Below are positions 28,365-37,652 of a DNA stretch of 64,000 bases, piece after piece; the first letter of the stretch is position 1; each line of letters starts with the position of its first letter. Both the position numbers and the translations under genes were made by a program. A model generated the notes under the pieces. It had not been told where the DNA came from and made no database searches. It saw nothing but the letters and a program-made list of their open reading frames with translations. This DNA comes from Nostoc sp. B(2019). Lineage in GTDB: Bacteria > Cyanobacteriota > Cyanobacteriia > Cyanobacteriales > Nostocaceae. Where the stretch lies: positions 1-64,000 of the forward strand of contig NZ_WVID01000008.1 of assembly GCF_010091925.1 (NCBI RefSeq), given 5' to 3'.

Positions 28365-30881
28365 TTAGGAATATGCTTCTCTTAAAAACCTTGCATAATT
28401 TTCCTGAACCGTGATTGTATGGGGATGACCTACACCTAAAATCTGCTCACGAATCGCCAAAGCCTGCTGATACAGAGGTTCGGCTAGGCTGTAGCGTCCT
28501 GTAGAACAGTAGAGTTCTGCCAGATTGTTCAGGCTAGTGGCGAAATCGGGATGGTTGTCTCCCAGTAGGTGTTTTCTCAGTTCTAAAGCTTGCTGCAAGA
28601 GGGGTTCAGCCTCGCTGTAGCGTCCTGTAGAACGGTAGAGTTCTGCCAGATTGTTCAGGCTAAAGGCAACATCGGGATGCTTGTCTTTCAGTAAGCGTTT
28701 TCTCAGTTCCAAAGCTTGCTGATACAGGGGTTCAGCTTCGCTGTAGCGTCCTGTAAAACGGTAGAGTTCTGCCAGATTGTTCAAACTAGTGGCGAAATTG
28801 GGATGGTTATCTCCCAGTAGGCGTCTTCTCAATTCTAAAGCTTGTTGCAAGAGGGGTTCAGCTTCGCTGTAGCGTCCTGTAGAACTGTAGAGTACTCCCA
28901 GATTGTTCAGGCTAGAGGCGACATGGGGATGGTTGTCTCCCAATAAGCGTTTTGTCAGTTCTAAAGTTTGCTGCAAGAGGGGTTCAGCTTCACTGTAGCG
29001 TCCTGTAGAACTGTAGAATAATCCTAGATTGTTCAAACTAGTAGCGACATCGGCATGGTTGTCTCCTAGTAAATGTTTTCTCAGCTCCAAAGCTTGTTGA
29101 TAAAGGGGTTCAGCTTCGTTGTAGCGTCCTCTATAATCGTAGACTAATGCCAAATTGTTCAGGCTAGAGGCGACATGGGGATGGTTGTCTCCCAATAAGC
29201 GTTTTGTCAGTTCTAAATTTTGCTGTAATAGGGGTTCAGCTTCGCTGTAGCGTCCTGTGGGAAGATAGAGTAATGCCAGATTGTGCAGGCTGGCAGCAAC
29301 ATGGAGATGTTCTAAACCAAAACGATTTTTAGTCACTTCTACAGACTGCTGCAACCAAGGTTGTGCCTGATCATATAAGCCTTGTCCTGTATAGAACCAG
29401 CCTAAACCCCTGAATATGTAAATTAAATCTTCGTCGTTAACGTAGCTAATCATCTGATTAGCTACTTCTATCAGATGAGGGATAAAAGGGGTAAGTTGTT
29501 GAATCAAATCACGGTTAGGGTATTGCGAAATTTGCTTTGCCACCTCTACCATCTGAGCGGTAAAAGCAGTTTTCACTTCATCAGCCTCGCTTGACTTATC
29601 CAGCTTCATTTGGAAAAATTGCCGAATCAGTGGATGTAGTCGATATATTCCTTTACCCTGGGGTTGTAGCAAATGCAGTTTTAGCAAGTCAGATGTAGTT
29701 TTTACTTTCAGTTCTTGTTCTTCGTCATCTTCTATCGTCTCCACAAATAAGTGAATGTCAGCCAAGGCATACAAACTCAGCCTACAGCCTAATCTTTGTG
29801 CATTTTCATCCAACTGTTCCCAACTCAATGCAAAAGCTTCAACGACACCGTATTCATAACGCATCAATGGGTTAGCCTTGGCTACTGCTTCGTGTTCTAG
29901 TCGCTTTTTCTTTAGCCGCTTCAGCAGTGTCTCCAGAGACAAATTTGGCATTGTATCCAGATATCGCCCCACTAACTCTAACGCCAAAGGCAAATATCCC
30001 AAGAATTTACAAATTCTTCTCGCAACCCAAGGTTCGCTTTTAAGCCGTTCTCTATCAACCAGCGATTTTAATAATTTCATCGCCGCCAATGGTTTGAGAA
30101 CACCCAAAGATAATTGTGGCAAAGTTCTATCAAACCCCAGGCGCGTTGTCAGCAGTGCTTTAAACCGGGGTGATTCTGGGGGTAGATAACGCTGAACCTG
30201 TGTTTTGTACTCGGTGACATCATCAAACACCAGCAGTACTTCACCTTGTTGCCAATTCTGCCAGCAGTATCTCAGCCTATCTGCTAATTCCCAATCGTCC
30301 GGTGCAATGAGTTTAAATTTCAATTCCGCAAATCTGAGAATCTGAATTCCCACATCTATTCCCTGTGCTGATAACCAGCAAACCCCACCTTGATAATTCG
30401 GCAAATGCTGTTTGGCGTACTGGTTAGCTAGTTCAGTTTTGCCTACTCCACCCATACCCGCCACAGCTACAATGGCAACTTGCTGAGATGTTTGTAATTG
30501 CTGGTGCAGGTTTTGCAGTTCCGTCTCACGTCCCACAAATCTTTCAAATGGGACAGCAGGGGGAATATTTTGATGAATTTCTTTAACTGTGGAGCGAACA
30601 TCTTGCCCACCATTATATCTCGCTGTGAGGTAAGCCCGTAACTTTTCTAGCTTACCCCGGCTTTCAGAATTGGCTAACTCAGGATAACTCTGGGCGAATT
30701 TGTCATAAACCTCAGTCATCCGTTTTTTGAAAGCAGCAGCGCCGATGTTCAACTCGCTGGCAACTTTTGCCTCACTCTTACCTGAGTTTTCAGTCTTCAA
30801 ACGCTCCACAAAAGCTGCCGTTTGCTCCGGGGATAAGCCATGAGTAGCAGCTTCGTTAGCTAGAAAATCAGCCCATTGCAT
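28365..30881 (-). CDS. STAND protein: N-terminal helical domain, NB-ARC ATPase, tandem TPRs
   Basis: 838 aa. Residues 1-92 form an all-helical domain (LSPEQTAAFVERLK, VASELNIGAAAFKKRMTEVY) that I know from other cyanobacterial STAND proteins but cannot assign a function. NB-ARC (about 112-400): P-loop AGMGGVGKTELA at 141-152, Walker B VLLVFDDV, then LLTTRLGFDRT and PLALELVGRYL. The C-terminal third (about 490-835) holds about eight kinesin-light-chain-type TPRs of 42 residues (YSEAEPLLQQALELRKHLLG), nearly identical in DNA and likely to recombine. Such proteins are molecular switches; some bacterial relatives act in phage defence. No effector enzyme domain is visible. Confidence 0.85.
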   Translation of the reverse strand: MQWADFLANEAATHGLSPEQTAAFVERLKTENSGKSEAKVASELNIGAAAFKKRMTEVYDKFAQSYPELANSESRGKLEKLRAYLTARYNGGQDVRSTVKEIHQNIPPAVPFERFVGRETELQNLHQQLQTSQQVAIVAVAGMGGVGKTELANQYAKQHLPNYQGGVCWLSAQGIDVGIQILRFAELKFKLIAPDDWELADRLRYCWQNWQQGEVLLVFDDVTEYKTQVQRYLPPESPRFKALLTTRLGFDRTLPQLSLGVLKPLAAMKLLKSLVDRERLKSEPWVARRICKFLGYLPLALELVGRYLDTMPNLSLETLLKRLKKKRLEHEAVAKANPLMRYEYGVVEAFALSWEQLDENAQRLGCRLSLYALADIHLFVETIEDDEEQELKVKTTSDLLKLHLLQPQGKGIYRLHPLIRQFFQMKLDKSSEADEVKTAFTAQMVEVAKQISQYPNRDLIQQLTPFIPHLIEVANQMISYVNDEDLIYIFRGLGWFYTGQGLYDQAQPWLQQSVEVTKNRFGLEHLHVAASLHNLALLYLPTGRYSEAEPLLQQNLELTKRLLGDNHPHVASSLNNLALVYDYRGRYNEAEPLYQQALELRKHLLGDNHADVATSLNNLGLFYSSTGRYSEAEPLLQQTLELTKRLLGDNHPHVASSLNNLGVLYSSTGRYSEAEPLLQQALELRRRLLGDNHPNFATSLNNLAELYRFTGRYSEAEPLYQQALELRKRLLKDKHPDVAFSLNNLAELYRSTGRYSEAEPLLQQALELRKHLLGDNHPDFATSLNNLAELYCSTGRYSLAEPLYQQALAIREQILGVGHPHTITVQENYARFLREAYS

Positions 30882-31016
30882 AGACAGCTTGTGAGATTTC
30901 TTCTTGATTCTACTTAATTTCTACCTTCTCTCTACTTTGTCTACATCTCTAGGGAATCTCCTCTCTTCAACGCAGAAATATCATTTGCATAGAAACATTT
31001 AAAAGAGGTTCAAGCC

Positions 31017-31277
31017 GTGAAAACTGTCTTAAAAACTCCAGTCAATTCCAATCAAACCACTCAAACTTCCCAATTGATCCCCGCCTCGTCAACATCGCTA
31101 GAGACACCATCTACATGGATGCGAGACGGGTACAGTCCTACTGAAATCATCCTTGCAATAGCAATTTTGACTTCATTATCGATTGGGGGAATTGCTACTG
31201 TGATAGTTGCGATTACGGGTTTAGTCAAAACTCTAGTACCCGTGATGGTGCGCCCGACAAGCGAAAAAACTAAGTAG
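31017..31277 (+). CDS. Small single-pass membrane protein, unknown
   Basis: 86 aa from GTG 31017, with AGAGG nine bases upstream. A Thr/Ser/Gln-rich N-terminal 40 residues precede one hydrophobic helix (EIILAIAILTSLSIGGIATV IVAI, written in two parts) and a short basic tail. It is divergent from the STAND gene and convergent with the next gene. No family recognised. Confidence 0.55.
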   Translation: MKTVLKTPVNSNQTTQTSQLIPASSTSLETPSTWMRDGYSPTEIILAIAILTSLSIGGIATVIVAITGLVKTLVPVMVRPTSEKTK

Positions 31278-31290
31278 CTCTTGCCTTTCT

Positions 31291-32037
31291 TTAATCTGCG
31301 TTCACAAATTCCAAATAATCATTGCTGAGTTCCTTCACCGCCAAGTCATAGAATTGCTTGCCATGTTCCGGTGTAGCCAAGCTAGGATTTGATCCCATCC
31401 GTCCATCTGGGTAATGCGCTCGAAAGTTCGCAGCACCATAAATCCTGTGTACAGTTCCAACTTCTGGTGAGAGGGGTGCTTGCTTAATCGCCTCTGGATA
31501 AACGTATTGGGTGAGCGCTACTTCACTTGGGGTGGCATGAGAACCTTCTTGATTGCCATATAATTCTTTAGCAAGCTTATAAACAGAACCGCACATAAAC
31601 CAGTTAGCTACTTGACATTGCACCCGTTGAGCATTCGCAATCTGCAAATCTTCTAAGTGGGCGTAAGTTTCGGAGAAAGCAGCTTTGAGAGTGGCAATAT
31701 TACCGCCGTGTCCGTTGATAAAGTAGAACTTGGTAAAACCAGCTTTAGCTAAACAAGTTACATACTCTTGCACCACCTGAATCAAAGTACTGGGACGCAG
31801 ACTGATTGTGCCAGGAAAGGCGGTGTGGTGCAGTGCCATCCCAACATTGATTGTAGGGCCAACGATCGCCTGGGTTGCATCACCTACACCACGAGCGATC
31901 GCTTCTGCACAAATAGCATCAGTGCCAATTAATCCCGTTGGCCCATGTTGCTCAGTAGAACCAATAGGTAAAATAATACCCTGAGACTGCTGTAGATAAG
32001 CTTCGACTTCCTGCCAAGTACTTAAATGAAGTAACAT
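31291..32037 (-). CDS. Creatininase family amidohydrolase
   Basis: 248 aa. Metal-binding motifs of the family: ILPIGSTEQHGPTGLIGTDA (Glu, His, Asp), then YFINGHGGNIATLK and EGSHATPSEVALTQ. The family hydrolyses creatinine or cyclic amides, and MftE and riboflavin/F420-pathway relatives belong to it. In cyanobacteria the substrate is unknown. Stop lies 13 bases from the stop of the convergent small membrane protein. Confidence 0.88.
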   Translation of the reverse strand: MLLHLSTWQEVEAYLQQSQGIILPIGSTEQHGPTGLIGTDAICAEAIARGVGDATQAIVGPTINVGMALHHTAFPGTISLRPSTLIQVVQEYVTCLAKAGFTKFYFINGHGGNIATLKAAFSETYAHLEDLQIANAQRVQCQVANWFMCGSVYKLAKELYGNQEGSHATPSEVALTQYVYPEAIKQAPLSPEVGTVHRIYGAANFRAHYPDGRMGSNPSLATPEHGKQFYDLAVKELSNDYLEFVNAD

Positions 32038-32452
32038 TTTTTATAATTTCCCTCATTAATATTGCGGTGGTAAGCAACCTTTGGCTGCTAAGTAGGTAGG
32101 TATCATTAAACATAAAATAAAATCTTAGTTTGTAGTGAGTGATTCATCACTCAAAATAAGGATTATCATGACTAAAGTCCTTACTACAAACTTTAATTTA
32201 CTTACGCACAAATTTATGCCAAGTTTGGAGCAAATGAAACTATTTATTTTTAAGAATATTCTTTAGGGGATGAAGTTGCAACGAGTTTTGTAAGATACTG
32301 ATACAAGCAGTTTACTAATTTTACCACTTTATCCTACGACCTCGTTGCGAACCTCTCTACAATTAAAATCTGAACTGAGTTCTTGAGATGTTTGCGTTCT
32401 AGAAAATAAAGCAGATAAAAATGCTTTGGAACCAGCACATCTCTACTCTTGA
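32038..32452. other. 415-bp intergenic region with one small inverted-repeat element
   Basis: AT-rich. Besides the element at 32127-32192 and the promoter of the creatininase-like gene I see nothing coding. Confidence 0.55.
32127..32192. repeat. 66-bp inverted-repeat element
   Basis: AGTTTGTAGTGAG (32127-32139) and CTTACTACAAACT (32180-32192) are inverted with one mismatch. Inside are nested small palindromes (GAGTGATTCATCACTC and GGACTTTAGTC-like on the minus strand). The type is common between genes in Nostoc; a related GCTTACTACGAAC fragment occurs near 36595. Confidence 0.65.
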
Positions 32453-32725
32453 CTAAGCAAAGTAATAATGTTTTTTCACATCGCTTGTTATTTCCCATAC
32501 ACAGGATATACCAGCGGGAAAAGTTACCAAATCGCTTTTACCCATTTGCACTGGCTGTCCACCATCAGGAGTAACAATTACATCACCTTCTAAAAAGTAA
32601 CAAGTTTCTTGAGAATCATACGTCCAAGGGAACTTTGAGATTTCCTTTTTCCAAATTGCCCATTTGGACACACCTAATTGATTAAGACGCTCTTGACTGG
32701 GTTGATGCTCAATTTTAATTTCCAT
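32453..32725 (-). CDS. Small cupin (DUF861/EutQ-like)
   Basis: 90 aa from ATG 32725 (MEIKIEHQPSQERL); the frame extends to 32776 but would overlap the upstream gene. A single cupin: WAIWKKEISKFPWTYDSQET, CYFLEGDVIVTPDGG, DLVTFPAGISCVWEI. Family members bind small molecules or metals; here only few His residues are seen, so a binding rather than enzymatic role is plausible. It begins 22 bases after the upstream gene and is very likely co-transcribed with it. Confidence 0.82.
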   Translation of the reverse strand: MEIKIEHQPSQERLNQLGVSKWAIWKKEISKFPWTYDSQETCYFLEGDVIVTPDGGQPVQMGKSDLVTFPAGISCVWEITSDVKKHYYFA

Positions 32726-32747
32726 GCCATGTTTACTTTGGTTATTT

Positions 32748-33107
32748 TCAGCAGTAGGACTGAATATCTTCTCCACACTGATCTACTAAATAACACAAAG
32801 CGCGAAAACGCAAGCCTACAAGTTGATCATAAAGGGGATTAAGCTTGCACATGGGAGGAATATGTCCGATTTTGCGACCAAACAGCATGACATCACGCTC
32901 GAAGGGACACTGAGCAGGAATCATTTTAGCAATAAATTTAGCTAATTTACGATTCGGAATTTCGAGTTTGTCAAGCCATATACGTAATGGTTGCAGTAAA
33001 TCTAATTTAGGCTGAGCAAACTTGTTTTCAGTTCCTTCTTTATGGTTTTCTCCTACAGCATTAACAAAAGCAGGGAAAACAATACGCCGATTATTTGTTT
33101 TGACCAT
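32748..33107 (-). CDS. Mo-dependent nitrogenase C-terminal domain protein (PF06967 type)
   Basis: 119 aa from ATG 33107 (MVKTNNRRIVF). Contains the block LAKFIAKMIPAQCPFERDVM, then GHIPPMCKLNPLYDQLVGLR and FRALCYLVDQCGEDI with four well-placed Cys. As I know the family, such proteins occur mainly in cyanobacteria, many near nitrogenase or heme genes, and their role is unclear; the Cys could bind a metal. Here it pairs with the cupin, not with nif genes. Confidence 0.8.
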   Translation of the reverse strand: MVKTNNRRIVFPAFVNAVGENHKEGTENKFAQPKLDLLQPLRIWLDKLEIPNRKLAKFIAKMIPAQCPFERDVMLFGRKIGHIPPMCKLNPLYDQLVGLRFRALCYLVDQCGEDIQSYC

Positions 33108-33974
33108 TGTTCTAAGCAAGGTTTTCCTTGTGTTGATAAACTATTCGTCAATTTGAGATGTTACTATGCAACATATCTCGGTCATTTATTTTGTGCCTCT
33201 AGATATAAGACAAGCGCAAAACAAATCATTAACATCGAGTTTTGGAACAGGGAAATGGTTTAACTAATTGATATTTAAACCCACCAAATGATGAATAACT
33301 GTCCCACTAAATACAAAATAACAAAGAAATTATAAAAATGGTATTTCTTTAACTTATTAATTGCTGATATTCAAAATAGCAATCTCATATCTTGAATATA
33401 AATGCTCGGTTTTGAAACTACATAGTACCTTGAGATGTACTTTTGCAGACAAAATTGCGGTTTTGCTCTGACTTCAGCTAGAGATTCTAGGATTAGCCCC
33501 TCATGAAAACAGATTCTAGGGTATTGAGTATCAAATCAAATGTCATGGATGTTACATAAACTGACCTGGATATTATTTAATAAGTTGCAACACCCGGTTT
33601 GATAAGTACAAGCTAATATACTTGTGCAATGAACTGTAACTTAGGTAAAACTGGTTACAGAAATGTGGAGCAAATACTGTGTTTGCACCCAAAGAAGACC
33701 GAAAAGTTAGAGCTTGGTCTACCAATATCTGTTGACAAAGCTACTACTGTGTATGTTCCTATAAAAAAATCATCTTTGGCGATCGCATCTGTGAACAGCG
33801 TAATTGCTATGCTTTGAAACTAGTTGCTCAGGTTGATGAGAAAAAAGAAATATAGCGATCGCGTTATTAATCAGTTAATCAGCAGTAACAGAAACGACAA
33901 TTTTAAGCCTCTACCTTAGCGAAACCTCTGCCTAGATAATGATTTCTAATTCTGTATCACTCTTAATTAGATTC
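33108..33974. other. 870-bp intergenic region, no convincing gene
   Basis: The longest gene-poor stretch in the window, strongly AT-rich. A plus-strand ORF at 33629-33817 (62 aa, starting MNCNLGKTGYRN) has neither a ribosome-binding site nor a recognised domain. Two HIP1 sites near 33780 and 33856. I see no repeats or hairpins that stand out. Confidence 0.5.
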
Positions 33975-34694
33975 TTATTGCAGAGTGTCAGGGTCAACGC
34001 CCAGCGTTCTCAACCTTGCCTTTAATTGTTCTATCTGCAATTGTGCTTGTTCTGCCCGTTGACGTTCTTGTTCTGCTCGTTCTTCTGCCTGCTGCCTTGC
34101 TGCAATTTCTTGCCGTAACGCCTCTGCTAGTTCATCGGGGATCAGTAATTTTTCACCCGTATCCTCTCGATAAAACCCAATCAGCCGACCCTCAAGCACC
34201 AAGCGCAGTTGTAAAGGTTCACTACGGCCATCTTGAATAGCTTCGTAGGTTTCTCCCCGCAAGCGATAACCACGTAACTGTTGCTCTACCCACTCGCCTT
34301 TCGGATCAAACAACCAGTATTCCTTAACACCTAGCTGCTCATAGAGAGTCTTTTTGAAGATTTCATCTTGTTCCTTAGTACCAAAAGATGTCATTTCAAA
34401 AATGACTGCGGGTACTTGACCCTCTTCCCAGATTTTATAGTTGTCTCGACCGCCAGGTGCTACATCAAAAATTACCATCACATCTGGGGCAACCCGCAAC
34501 TTGGGAAACCCCTGTGCATAGTAAAGAAATTGATTTCCCAATACCGTTGCCTGACGATCTGCTAGATATTGTTTAAGCACTTCCAGGGTGGTGAGCAATG
34601 CATAAAGGTGATCGTAGGTTTCCGCCACTGGTTGACCATCAGCACTAGGGTAGAAGGGTTGAGATTCAATACTGACAGGTAGAATAGCTGTCAT
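33975..34694 (-). CDS. Uma2 family (DUF820) putative endonuclease with coiled-coil tail
   Basis: 239 aa. Uma2 core: KLRVAPDVMVIFDVAPGGRD, VPAVIFEMTSFGTKEQDEIF, KKTLYEQLGVKEYWLFDPKG, matching the PD-(D/E)xK layout (Asp, Glu and Lys in order). The last 60 residues are a highly charged coiled coil (EEIAARQQAEERAEQERQ-like repeats) ending LRTLGVDPDTL, a tail common in cyanobacterial Uma2 proteins. Different subgroup from the copy at 2991. Role not established. Confidence 0.87.
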   Translation of the reverse strand: MTAILPVSIESQPFYPSADGQPVAETYDHLYALLTTLEVLKQYLADRQATVLGNQFLYYAQGFPKLRVAPDVMVIFDVAPGGRDNYKIWEEGQVPAVIFEMTSFGTKEQDEIFKKTLYEQLGVKEYWLFDPKGEWVEQQLRGYRLRGETYEAIQDGRSEPLQLRLVLEGRLIGFYREDTGEKLLIPDELAEALRQEIAARQQAEERAEQERQRAEQAQLQIEQLKARLRTLGVDPDTLQ

Positions 34695-34744
34695 GGTTAT
34701 AAATTCAGTGCTACCAAACTATTCTAGAGCAAGTCTAGCGCTCC

Positions 34745-35569
34745 TTAACTTCTGGGTATTTCCAAGCTTTTTAGAAGATAACTAGATAATTCACAAAATC
34801 CTTCTCCTTCGGCAGATGTAGTTACATAAGCAGGCTGATATAGCAATTTATTGACATATTCCAGCACATTCGCCACGCCCACAGAAACCGGAAAATAACT
34901 CTGATTAAATAAACTTTCATCATTGGGGCTATCGCCAACGGTGACAATTTGTTCTGGCGAGTACTCCAGCAAGTATTCGCGCAATACCTGCAACAAGCCT
35001 ACAGCCTTATCTTGCCCTTGGGGTTTAATATGGCACTGCACATTACTGTAGGTGAATCCCCAACCCATTTGCTGACAAAGATTATCCAGGGTTTGTAGTT
35101 CACTTGAACTCAAAGCAGCTACATCAAAAGTCCAGTCAGTAATGCGAAAACGATTGTCAGCAGATTCCTGAATTTGGGGAAATTTGGTTTGTAATTGCTT
35201 AAAAGCCATAGCCAAATGCTGGCGATGTTCAGCTAAATCGGGAATAGGTGTTAAGGTTACTGGTTTCTGGTTCCCAGATGGAAAGAATAAACCGCCATTT
35301 TCTGCCATAGCCCCCGCAATCGGCATCAAGCTACTTAATCCACTTACCCATCCAGCTGAGCGTCCTGTGACAATAAGCACTTGGATACCAGATGCAGCTA
35401 AATCCTCCAGCGCTTGCAAGAGTGTAGCAGTAAATTTTCCTCGTTTGGTTAGAGTGCCATCCATATCTGTGGCAATAAGACGAATATTGCTCAAGCAAGT
35501 AGACGAAATCTCAGACAAGGGTCTTAGGTTTGTTGAACCCCCAGCAGGGACGCTCAAGTGTCTGGACAT
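34745..35569 (-). CDS. HAD-superfamily phosphatase (class IIB, Cof/SPP-like)
   Basis: 274 aa. HAD motif I LIATDMDGTLT, motif II VLIVTGRS, Lys in QGQDKAVGLLQVL, and motif IV VTVGDSPNDESLF. The IIB cap layout resembles sucrose-phosphate or mannosyl-3-phosphoglycerate phosphatases, which would fit osmolyte metabolism, but the substrate cannot be told. Divergent from the next gene with 95 bases between. Confidence 0.85.
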   Translation of the reverse strand: MSRHLSVPAGGSTNLRPLSEISSTCLSNIRLIATDMDGTLTKRGKFTATLLQALEDLAASGIQVLIVTGRSAGWVSGLSSLMPIAGAMAENGGLFFPSGNQKPVTLTPIPDLAEHRQHLAMAFKQLQTKFPQIQESADNRFRITDWTFDVAALSSSELQTLDNLCQQMGWGFTYSNVQCHIKPQGQDKAVGLLQVLREYLLEYSPEQIVTVGDSPNDESLFNQSYFPVSVGVANVLEYVNKLLYQPAYVTTSAEGEGFCELSSYLLKSLEIPRS

Positions 35570-35663
35570 ATAAAGCTGTAAAAAATATTAATGGTACAGC
35601 AAGATGGTATTCAAGATTTGGGCATCCTAAAAATCAGGAGTCAAGTTTTTCAGTTTGTCAACT

Positions 35664-36485
35664 ATGCTCACTTCGATGTTTCTTGCCCAATCCCCAGGGT
35701 CAATAACTAAAAAGGCATCCCAGGAAGTGCCCGCAAGCGATCCTCAAACACCACCTTTTTTAGTGATAACCTCTGGCGGGCTGGCTTTAGCGGTGATTGC
35801 TTTGATTGTGTATAGCAAACTCCAGATGAATCAGCTGGAGAAAAAAATCAGGTTTGAAAAATTCCGCGTGCGAGAACTAGATAAAAAGTTTAAGCTGGCG
35901 CTGGAAACAATTCGCAAAATGGAAACTAATCCCGATTTGGTCAACTCACGGGACTTTAACCTAGATTATCTGCGAATGCGGATGTCAGAGGAGGTGTTTC
36001 ATTTTGCAATCCTTAATCAGGTTAAGATCAAGGTCAAAGATAAAATTTCTCAAGCTCTGCGTCCAAATCAAGCTCAACAAGGAACATTAGGAATTGCTAA
36101 TAGTGCTGGACGACAGGTCGATGAAACTTTTGATGTAGAGTATGAAACTGTTAGTCCAGGGAACTCTGCTAAGCGAGTACTGTTTCGCATCCAAATCCGG
36201 TTAATGAAGTTACCTACGCAAACAACTTCTGCAACTATTAGCCAAATTATTGACTGTATTGAAACTTACCTGAGTCCAATAGAAGATGAAGATACTTGGC
36301 AACCAACAATTCAAGGTCGGATTGCTACCATGCATTGGGATCAAAAGGCTAAGCCTACACCTCTTTTAGTGCTAGAACAATCGAATGAAGGCGTGAATGT
36401 GACTTTTCGCACTAGTCGCCAACCAAATGCCCCAAATCAACCTCAGCAACCTGGAATGAAAAAATCAGGCTCGGCTAGACAATAA
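35664..36485 (+). CDS. Conserved cyanobacterial single-pass membrane protein
   Basis: 273 aa from ATG 35664 (MLTSMFLAQSPGSITK). One membrane helix (about 32-52, ITSGGLALAVIALIVYSKL) is followed by a charged coiled coil (55-90) and a soluble domain (100-255) with LDYLRMRMSEEVFHFAIL and VLFRIQIRLMKLPTQT. The tail is Pro/Gln-rich. No domain recognised, but the composition and order suggest a membrane-anchored scaffold. Confidence 0.65.
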   Translation: MLTSMFLAQSPGSITKKASQEVPASDPQTPPFLVITSGGLALAVIALIVYSKLQMNQLEKKIRFEKFRVRELDKKFKLALETIRKMETNPDLVNSRDFNLDYLRMRMSEEVFHFAILNQVKIKVKDKISQALRPNQAQQGTLGIANSAGRQVDETFDVEYETVSPGNSAKRVLFRIQIRLMKLPTQTTSATISQIIDCIETYLSPIEDEDTWQPTIQGRIATMHWDQKAKPTPLLVLEQSNEGVNVTFRTSRQPNAPNQPQQPGMKKSGSARQ

Positions 36486-36813
36486 ACGTGCTTTGAAAGT
36501 CTACTTTCATCATTCCTTGTGAGCGCAGTTAATGGAGTCTCTTGAATATAAAAGGCTTCATTTGTGTACTTGACTTACACAGAGTGATAAATCGCTTACT
36601 ACGAACAAAAGGTTTATCTCATATTGAGCCAAGAATTTACTTTTTCGGTAGATTAAATATTCTTATTGACTAAAAATACTGTAATGATGCTACGGAATTA
36701 TTTTGAGTGCTTTGGCGATTTTTAGTAGGTAATTTGACATAAACAATACACAATTAAGTATATATGATGCTAGCTTTAGGTATTAAAATCTACATACACA
36801 TAATTGTGATTTC
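36486..36813. other. Intergenic region, no gene
   Basis: 328 AT-rich bases. A small hairpin TGAAAG-TCTA-CTTTCA just after the upstream stop (36493-36508) could end that transcript. A fragment related to the element at 32127 lies near 36580-36600. Confidence 0.5.
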
Positions 36814-37239
36814 ATGTTAAAGCTAATACCAGTAACCTTAGTAGCAACAGTTCTCAGCCTTGCATTAATCGATAATCCCAGTGCTACACTGGCTGGAACC
36901 TGCGCTTCTAAGTGCGGTTCGCGCCCAGTTCAGTTTATACCTGGCCAACGTGTTCGCTTGGAAGTGGTAAATACTACATCTGGCTTGGTGAAACTAGAGA
37001 AACTGCAAGGAACCACTCCAATTCCCTTGCAACCTGGGCAGAAATTACGATTGGAGCAAGGAGACGGTACACAACCTAATATCTCTCTTGTATTCTGGGA
37101 TGAAACAGGGTTGCCACTACAAGCAATTGTTTCTAAACTAAACTTTGGTACATTACGTCTAGAAATCCGTCCTGGTAATAGTTATCCAGGCGATCGCTCT
37201 CTCTACATACTCAACGATGGTCGCGTAAACGTATTTTAA
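36814..37239 (+). CDS. Exported protein of unknown function
   Basis: 141 aa. A signal peptide (MLKLIPVTLVATVLSLALID, cleavage near ATLAG) is followed by a beta-rich domain (VRLEVVNTTSGLVKLEKLQG, IPLQPGQKLRLEQGDG, GTLRLEIRPG). Two Cys near the mature N-terminus (GTCASKCGS) could form a disulphide. Periplasmic or lumenal. No name known to me. It is 10 bases upstream of the monooxygenase-like gene and shares its terminator. Confidence 0.7.
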   Translation: MLKLIPVTLVATVLSLALIDNPSATLAGTCASKCGSRPVQFIPGQRVRLEVVNTTSGLVKLEKLQGTTPIPLQPGQKLRLEQGDGTQPNISLVFWDETGLPLQAIVSKLNFGTLRLEIRPGNSYPGDRSLYILNDGRVNVF

Positions 37240-37249
37240 AACCCACATT

Positions 37250-37540
37250 ATGATTTTGGAAGCAGTAATGCTCAGTGTAAAAAATACTACAGAGCAAGAT
37301 TTTGAAAGCGCTTTCCAACAAGCCTCAGATCTAATTTCGTCGATGCATGGTTATATATCCCATGAACTCCATAGATGTCTTGAAGTTAAAGGCAAATATT
37401 TATTGCTGGTGAGATGGGAAACTTTAGAAGCGCATACAATCGGATTTAGAGGATCTCCCGAATATCAGGAATGGAAACAACTTCTGCATCATTTTTACGA
37501 TCCATTTCCGATAGTTGAACATTTTGAACTCATCTTATAA
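37250..37540 (+). CDS. Antibiotic biosynthesis monooxygenase (ABM) family protein
   Basis: 96 aa, one ferredoxin-like ABM domain: FESAFQQASDLISSMHGYIS, KYLLLVRWETLEAHTIGF, then SPEYQEWKQLLHHFY. Such proteins are dimeric; some are heme-degrading or quinol oxidases and many have no known substrate. It follows the exported protein by 10 bases and is followed by a strong terminator. Confidence 0.85.
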   Translation: MILEAVMLSVKNTTEQDFESAFQQASDLISSMHGYISHELHRCLEVKGKYLLLVRWETLEAHTIGFRGSPEYQEWKQLLHHFYDPFPIVEHFELIL

Positions 37541-37584
37541 AGTAAACAGTTGGTAGAGTTTTTTGACTGGGTATAAGTAATCAG

Positions 37585-37613
37585 AAGGGTGAAGTATATC
37601 TTCACCCTTTTGA
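37585..37613 (+). terminator. Rho-independent terminator
   Basis: AAGGGTGAAG (37585-37594), loop TATAT, CTTCACCCTT (37600-37609), then TTT. Perfect 10-bp stem, 45 bases after the ABM stop; separates this unit from recJ. Confidence 0.85.
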
Positions 37614-37652
37614 CTGTAAGCTGATACCTGATAGCTGACAGCTAATAGCTAA

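Noticed and set aside
33629-33817. 62-codon ORF in the 870-bp gap
   Set aside because: No ribosome-binding site, no domain, no neighbour suggesting function; left as uncertain in the gap entry.
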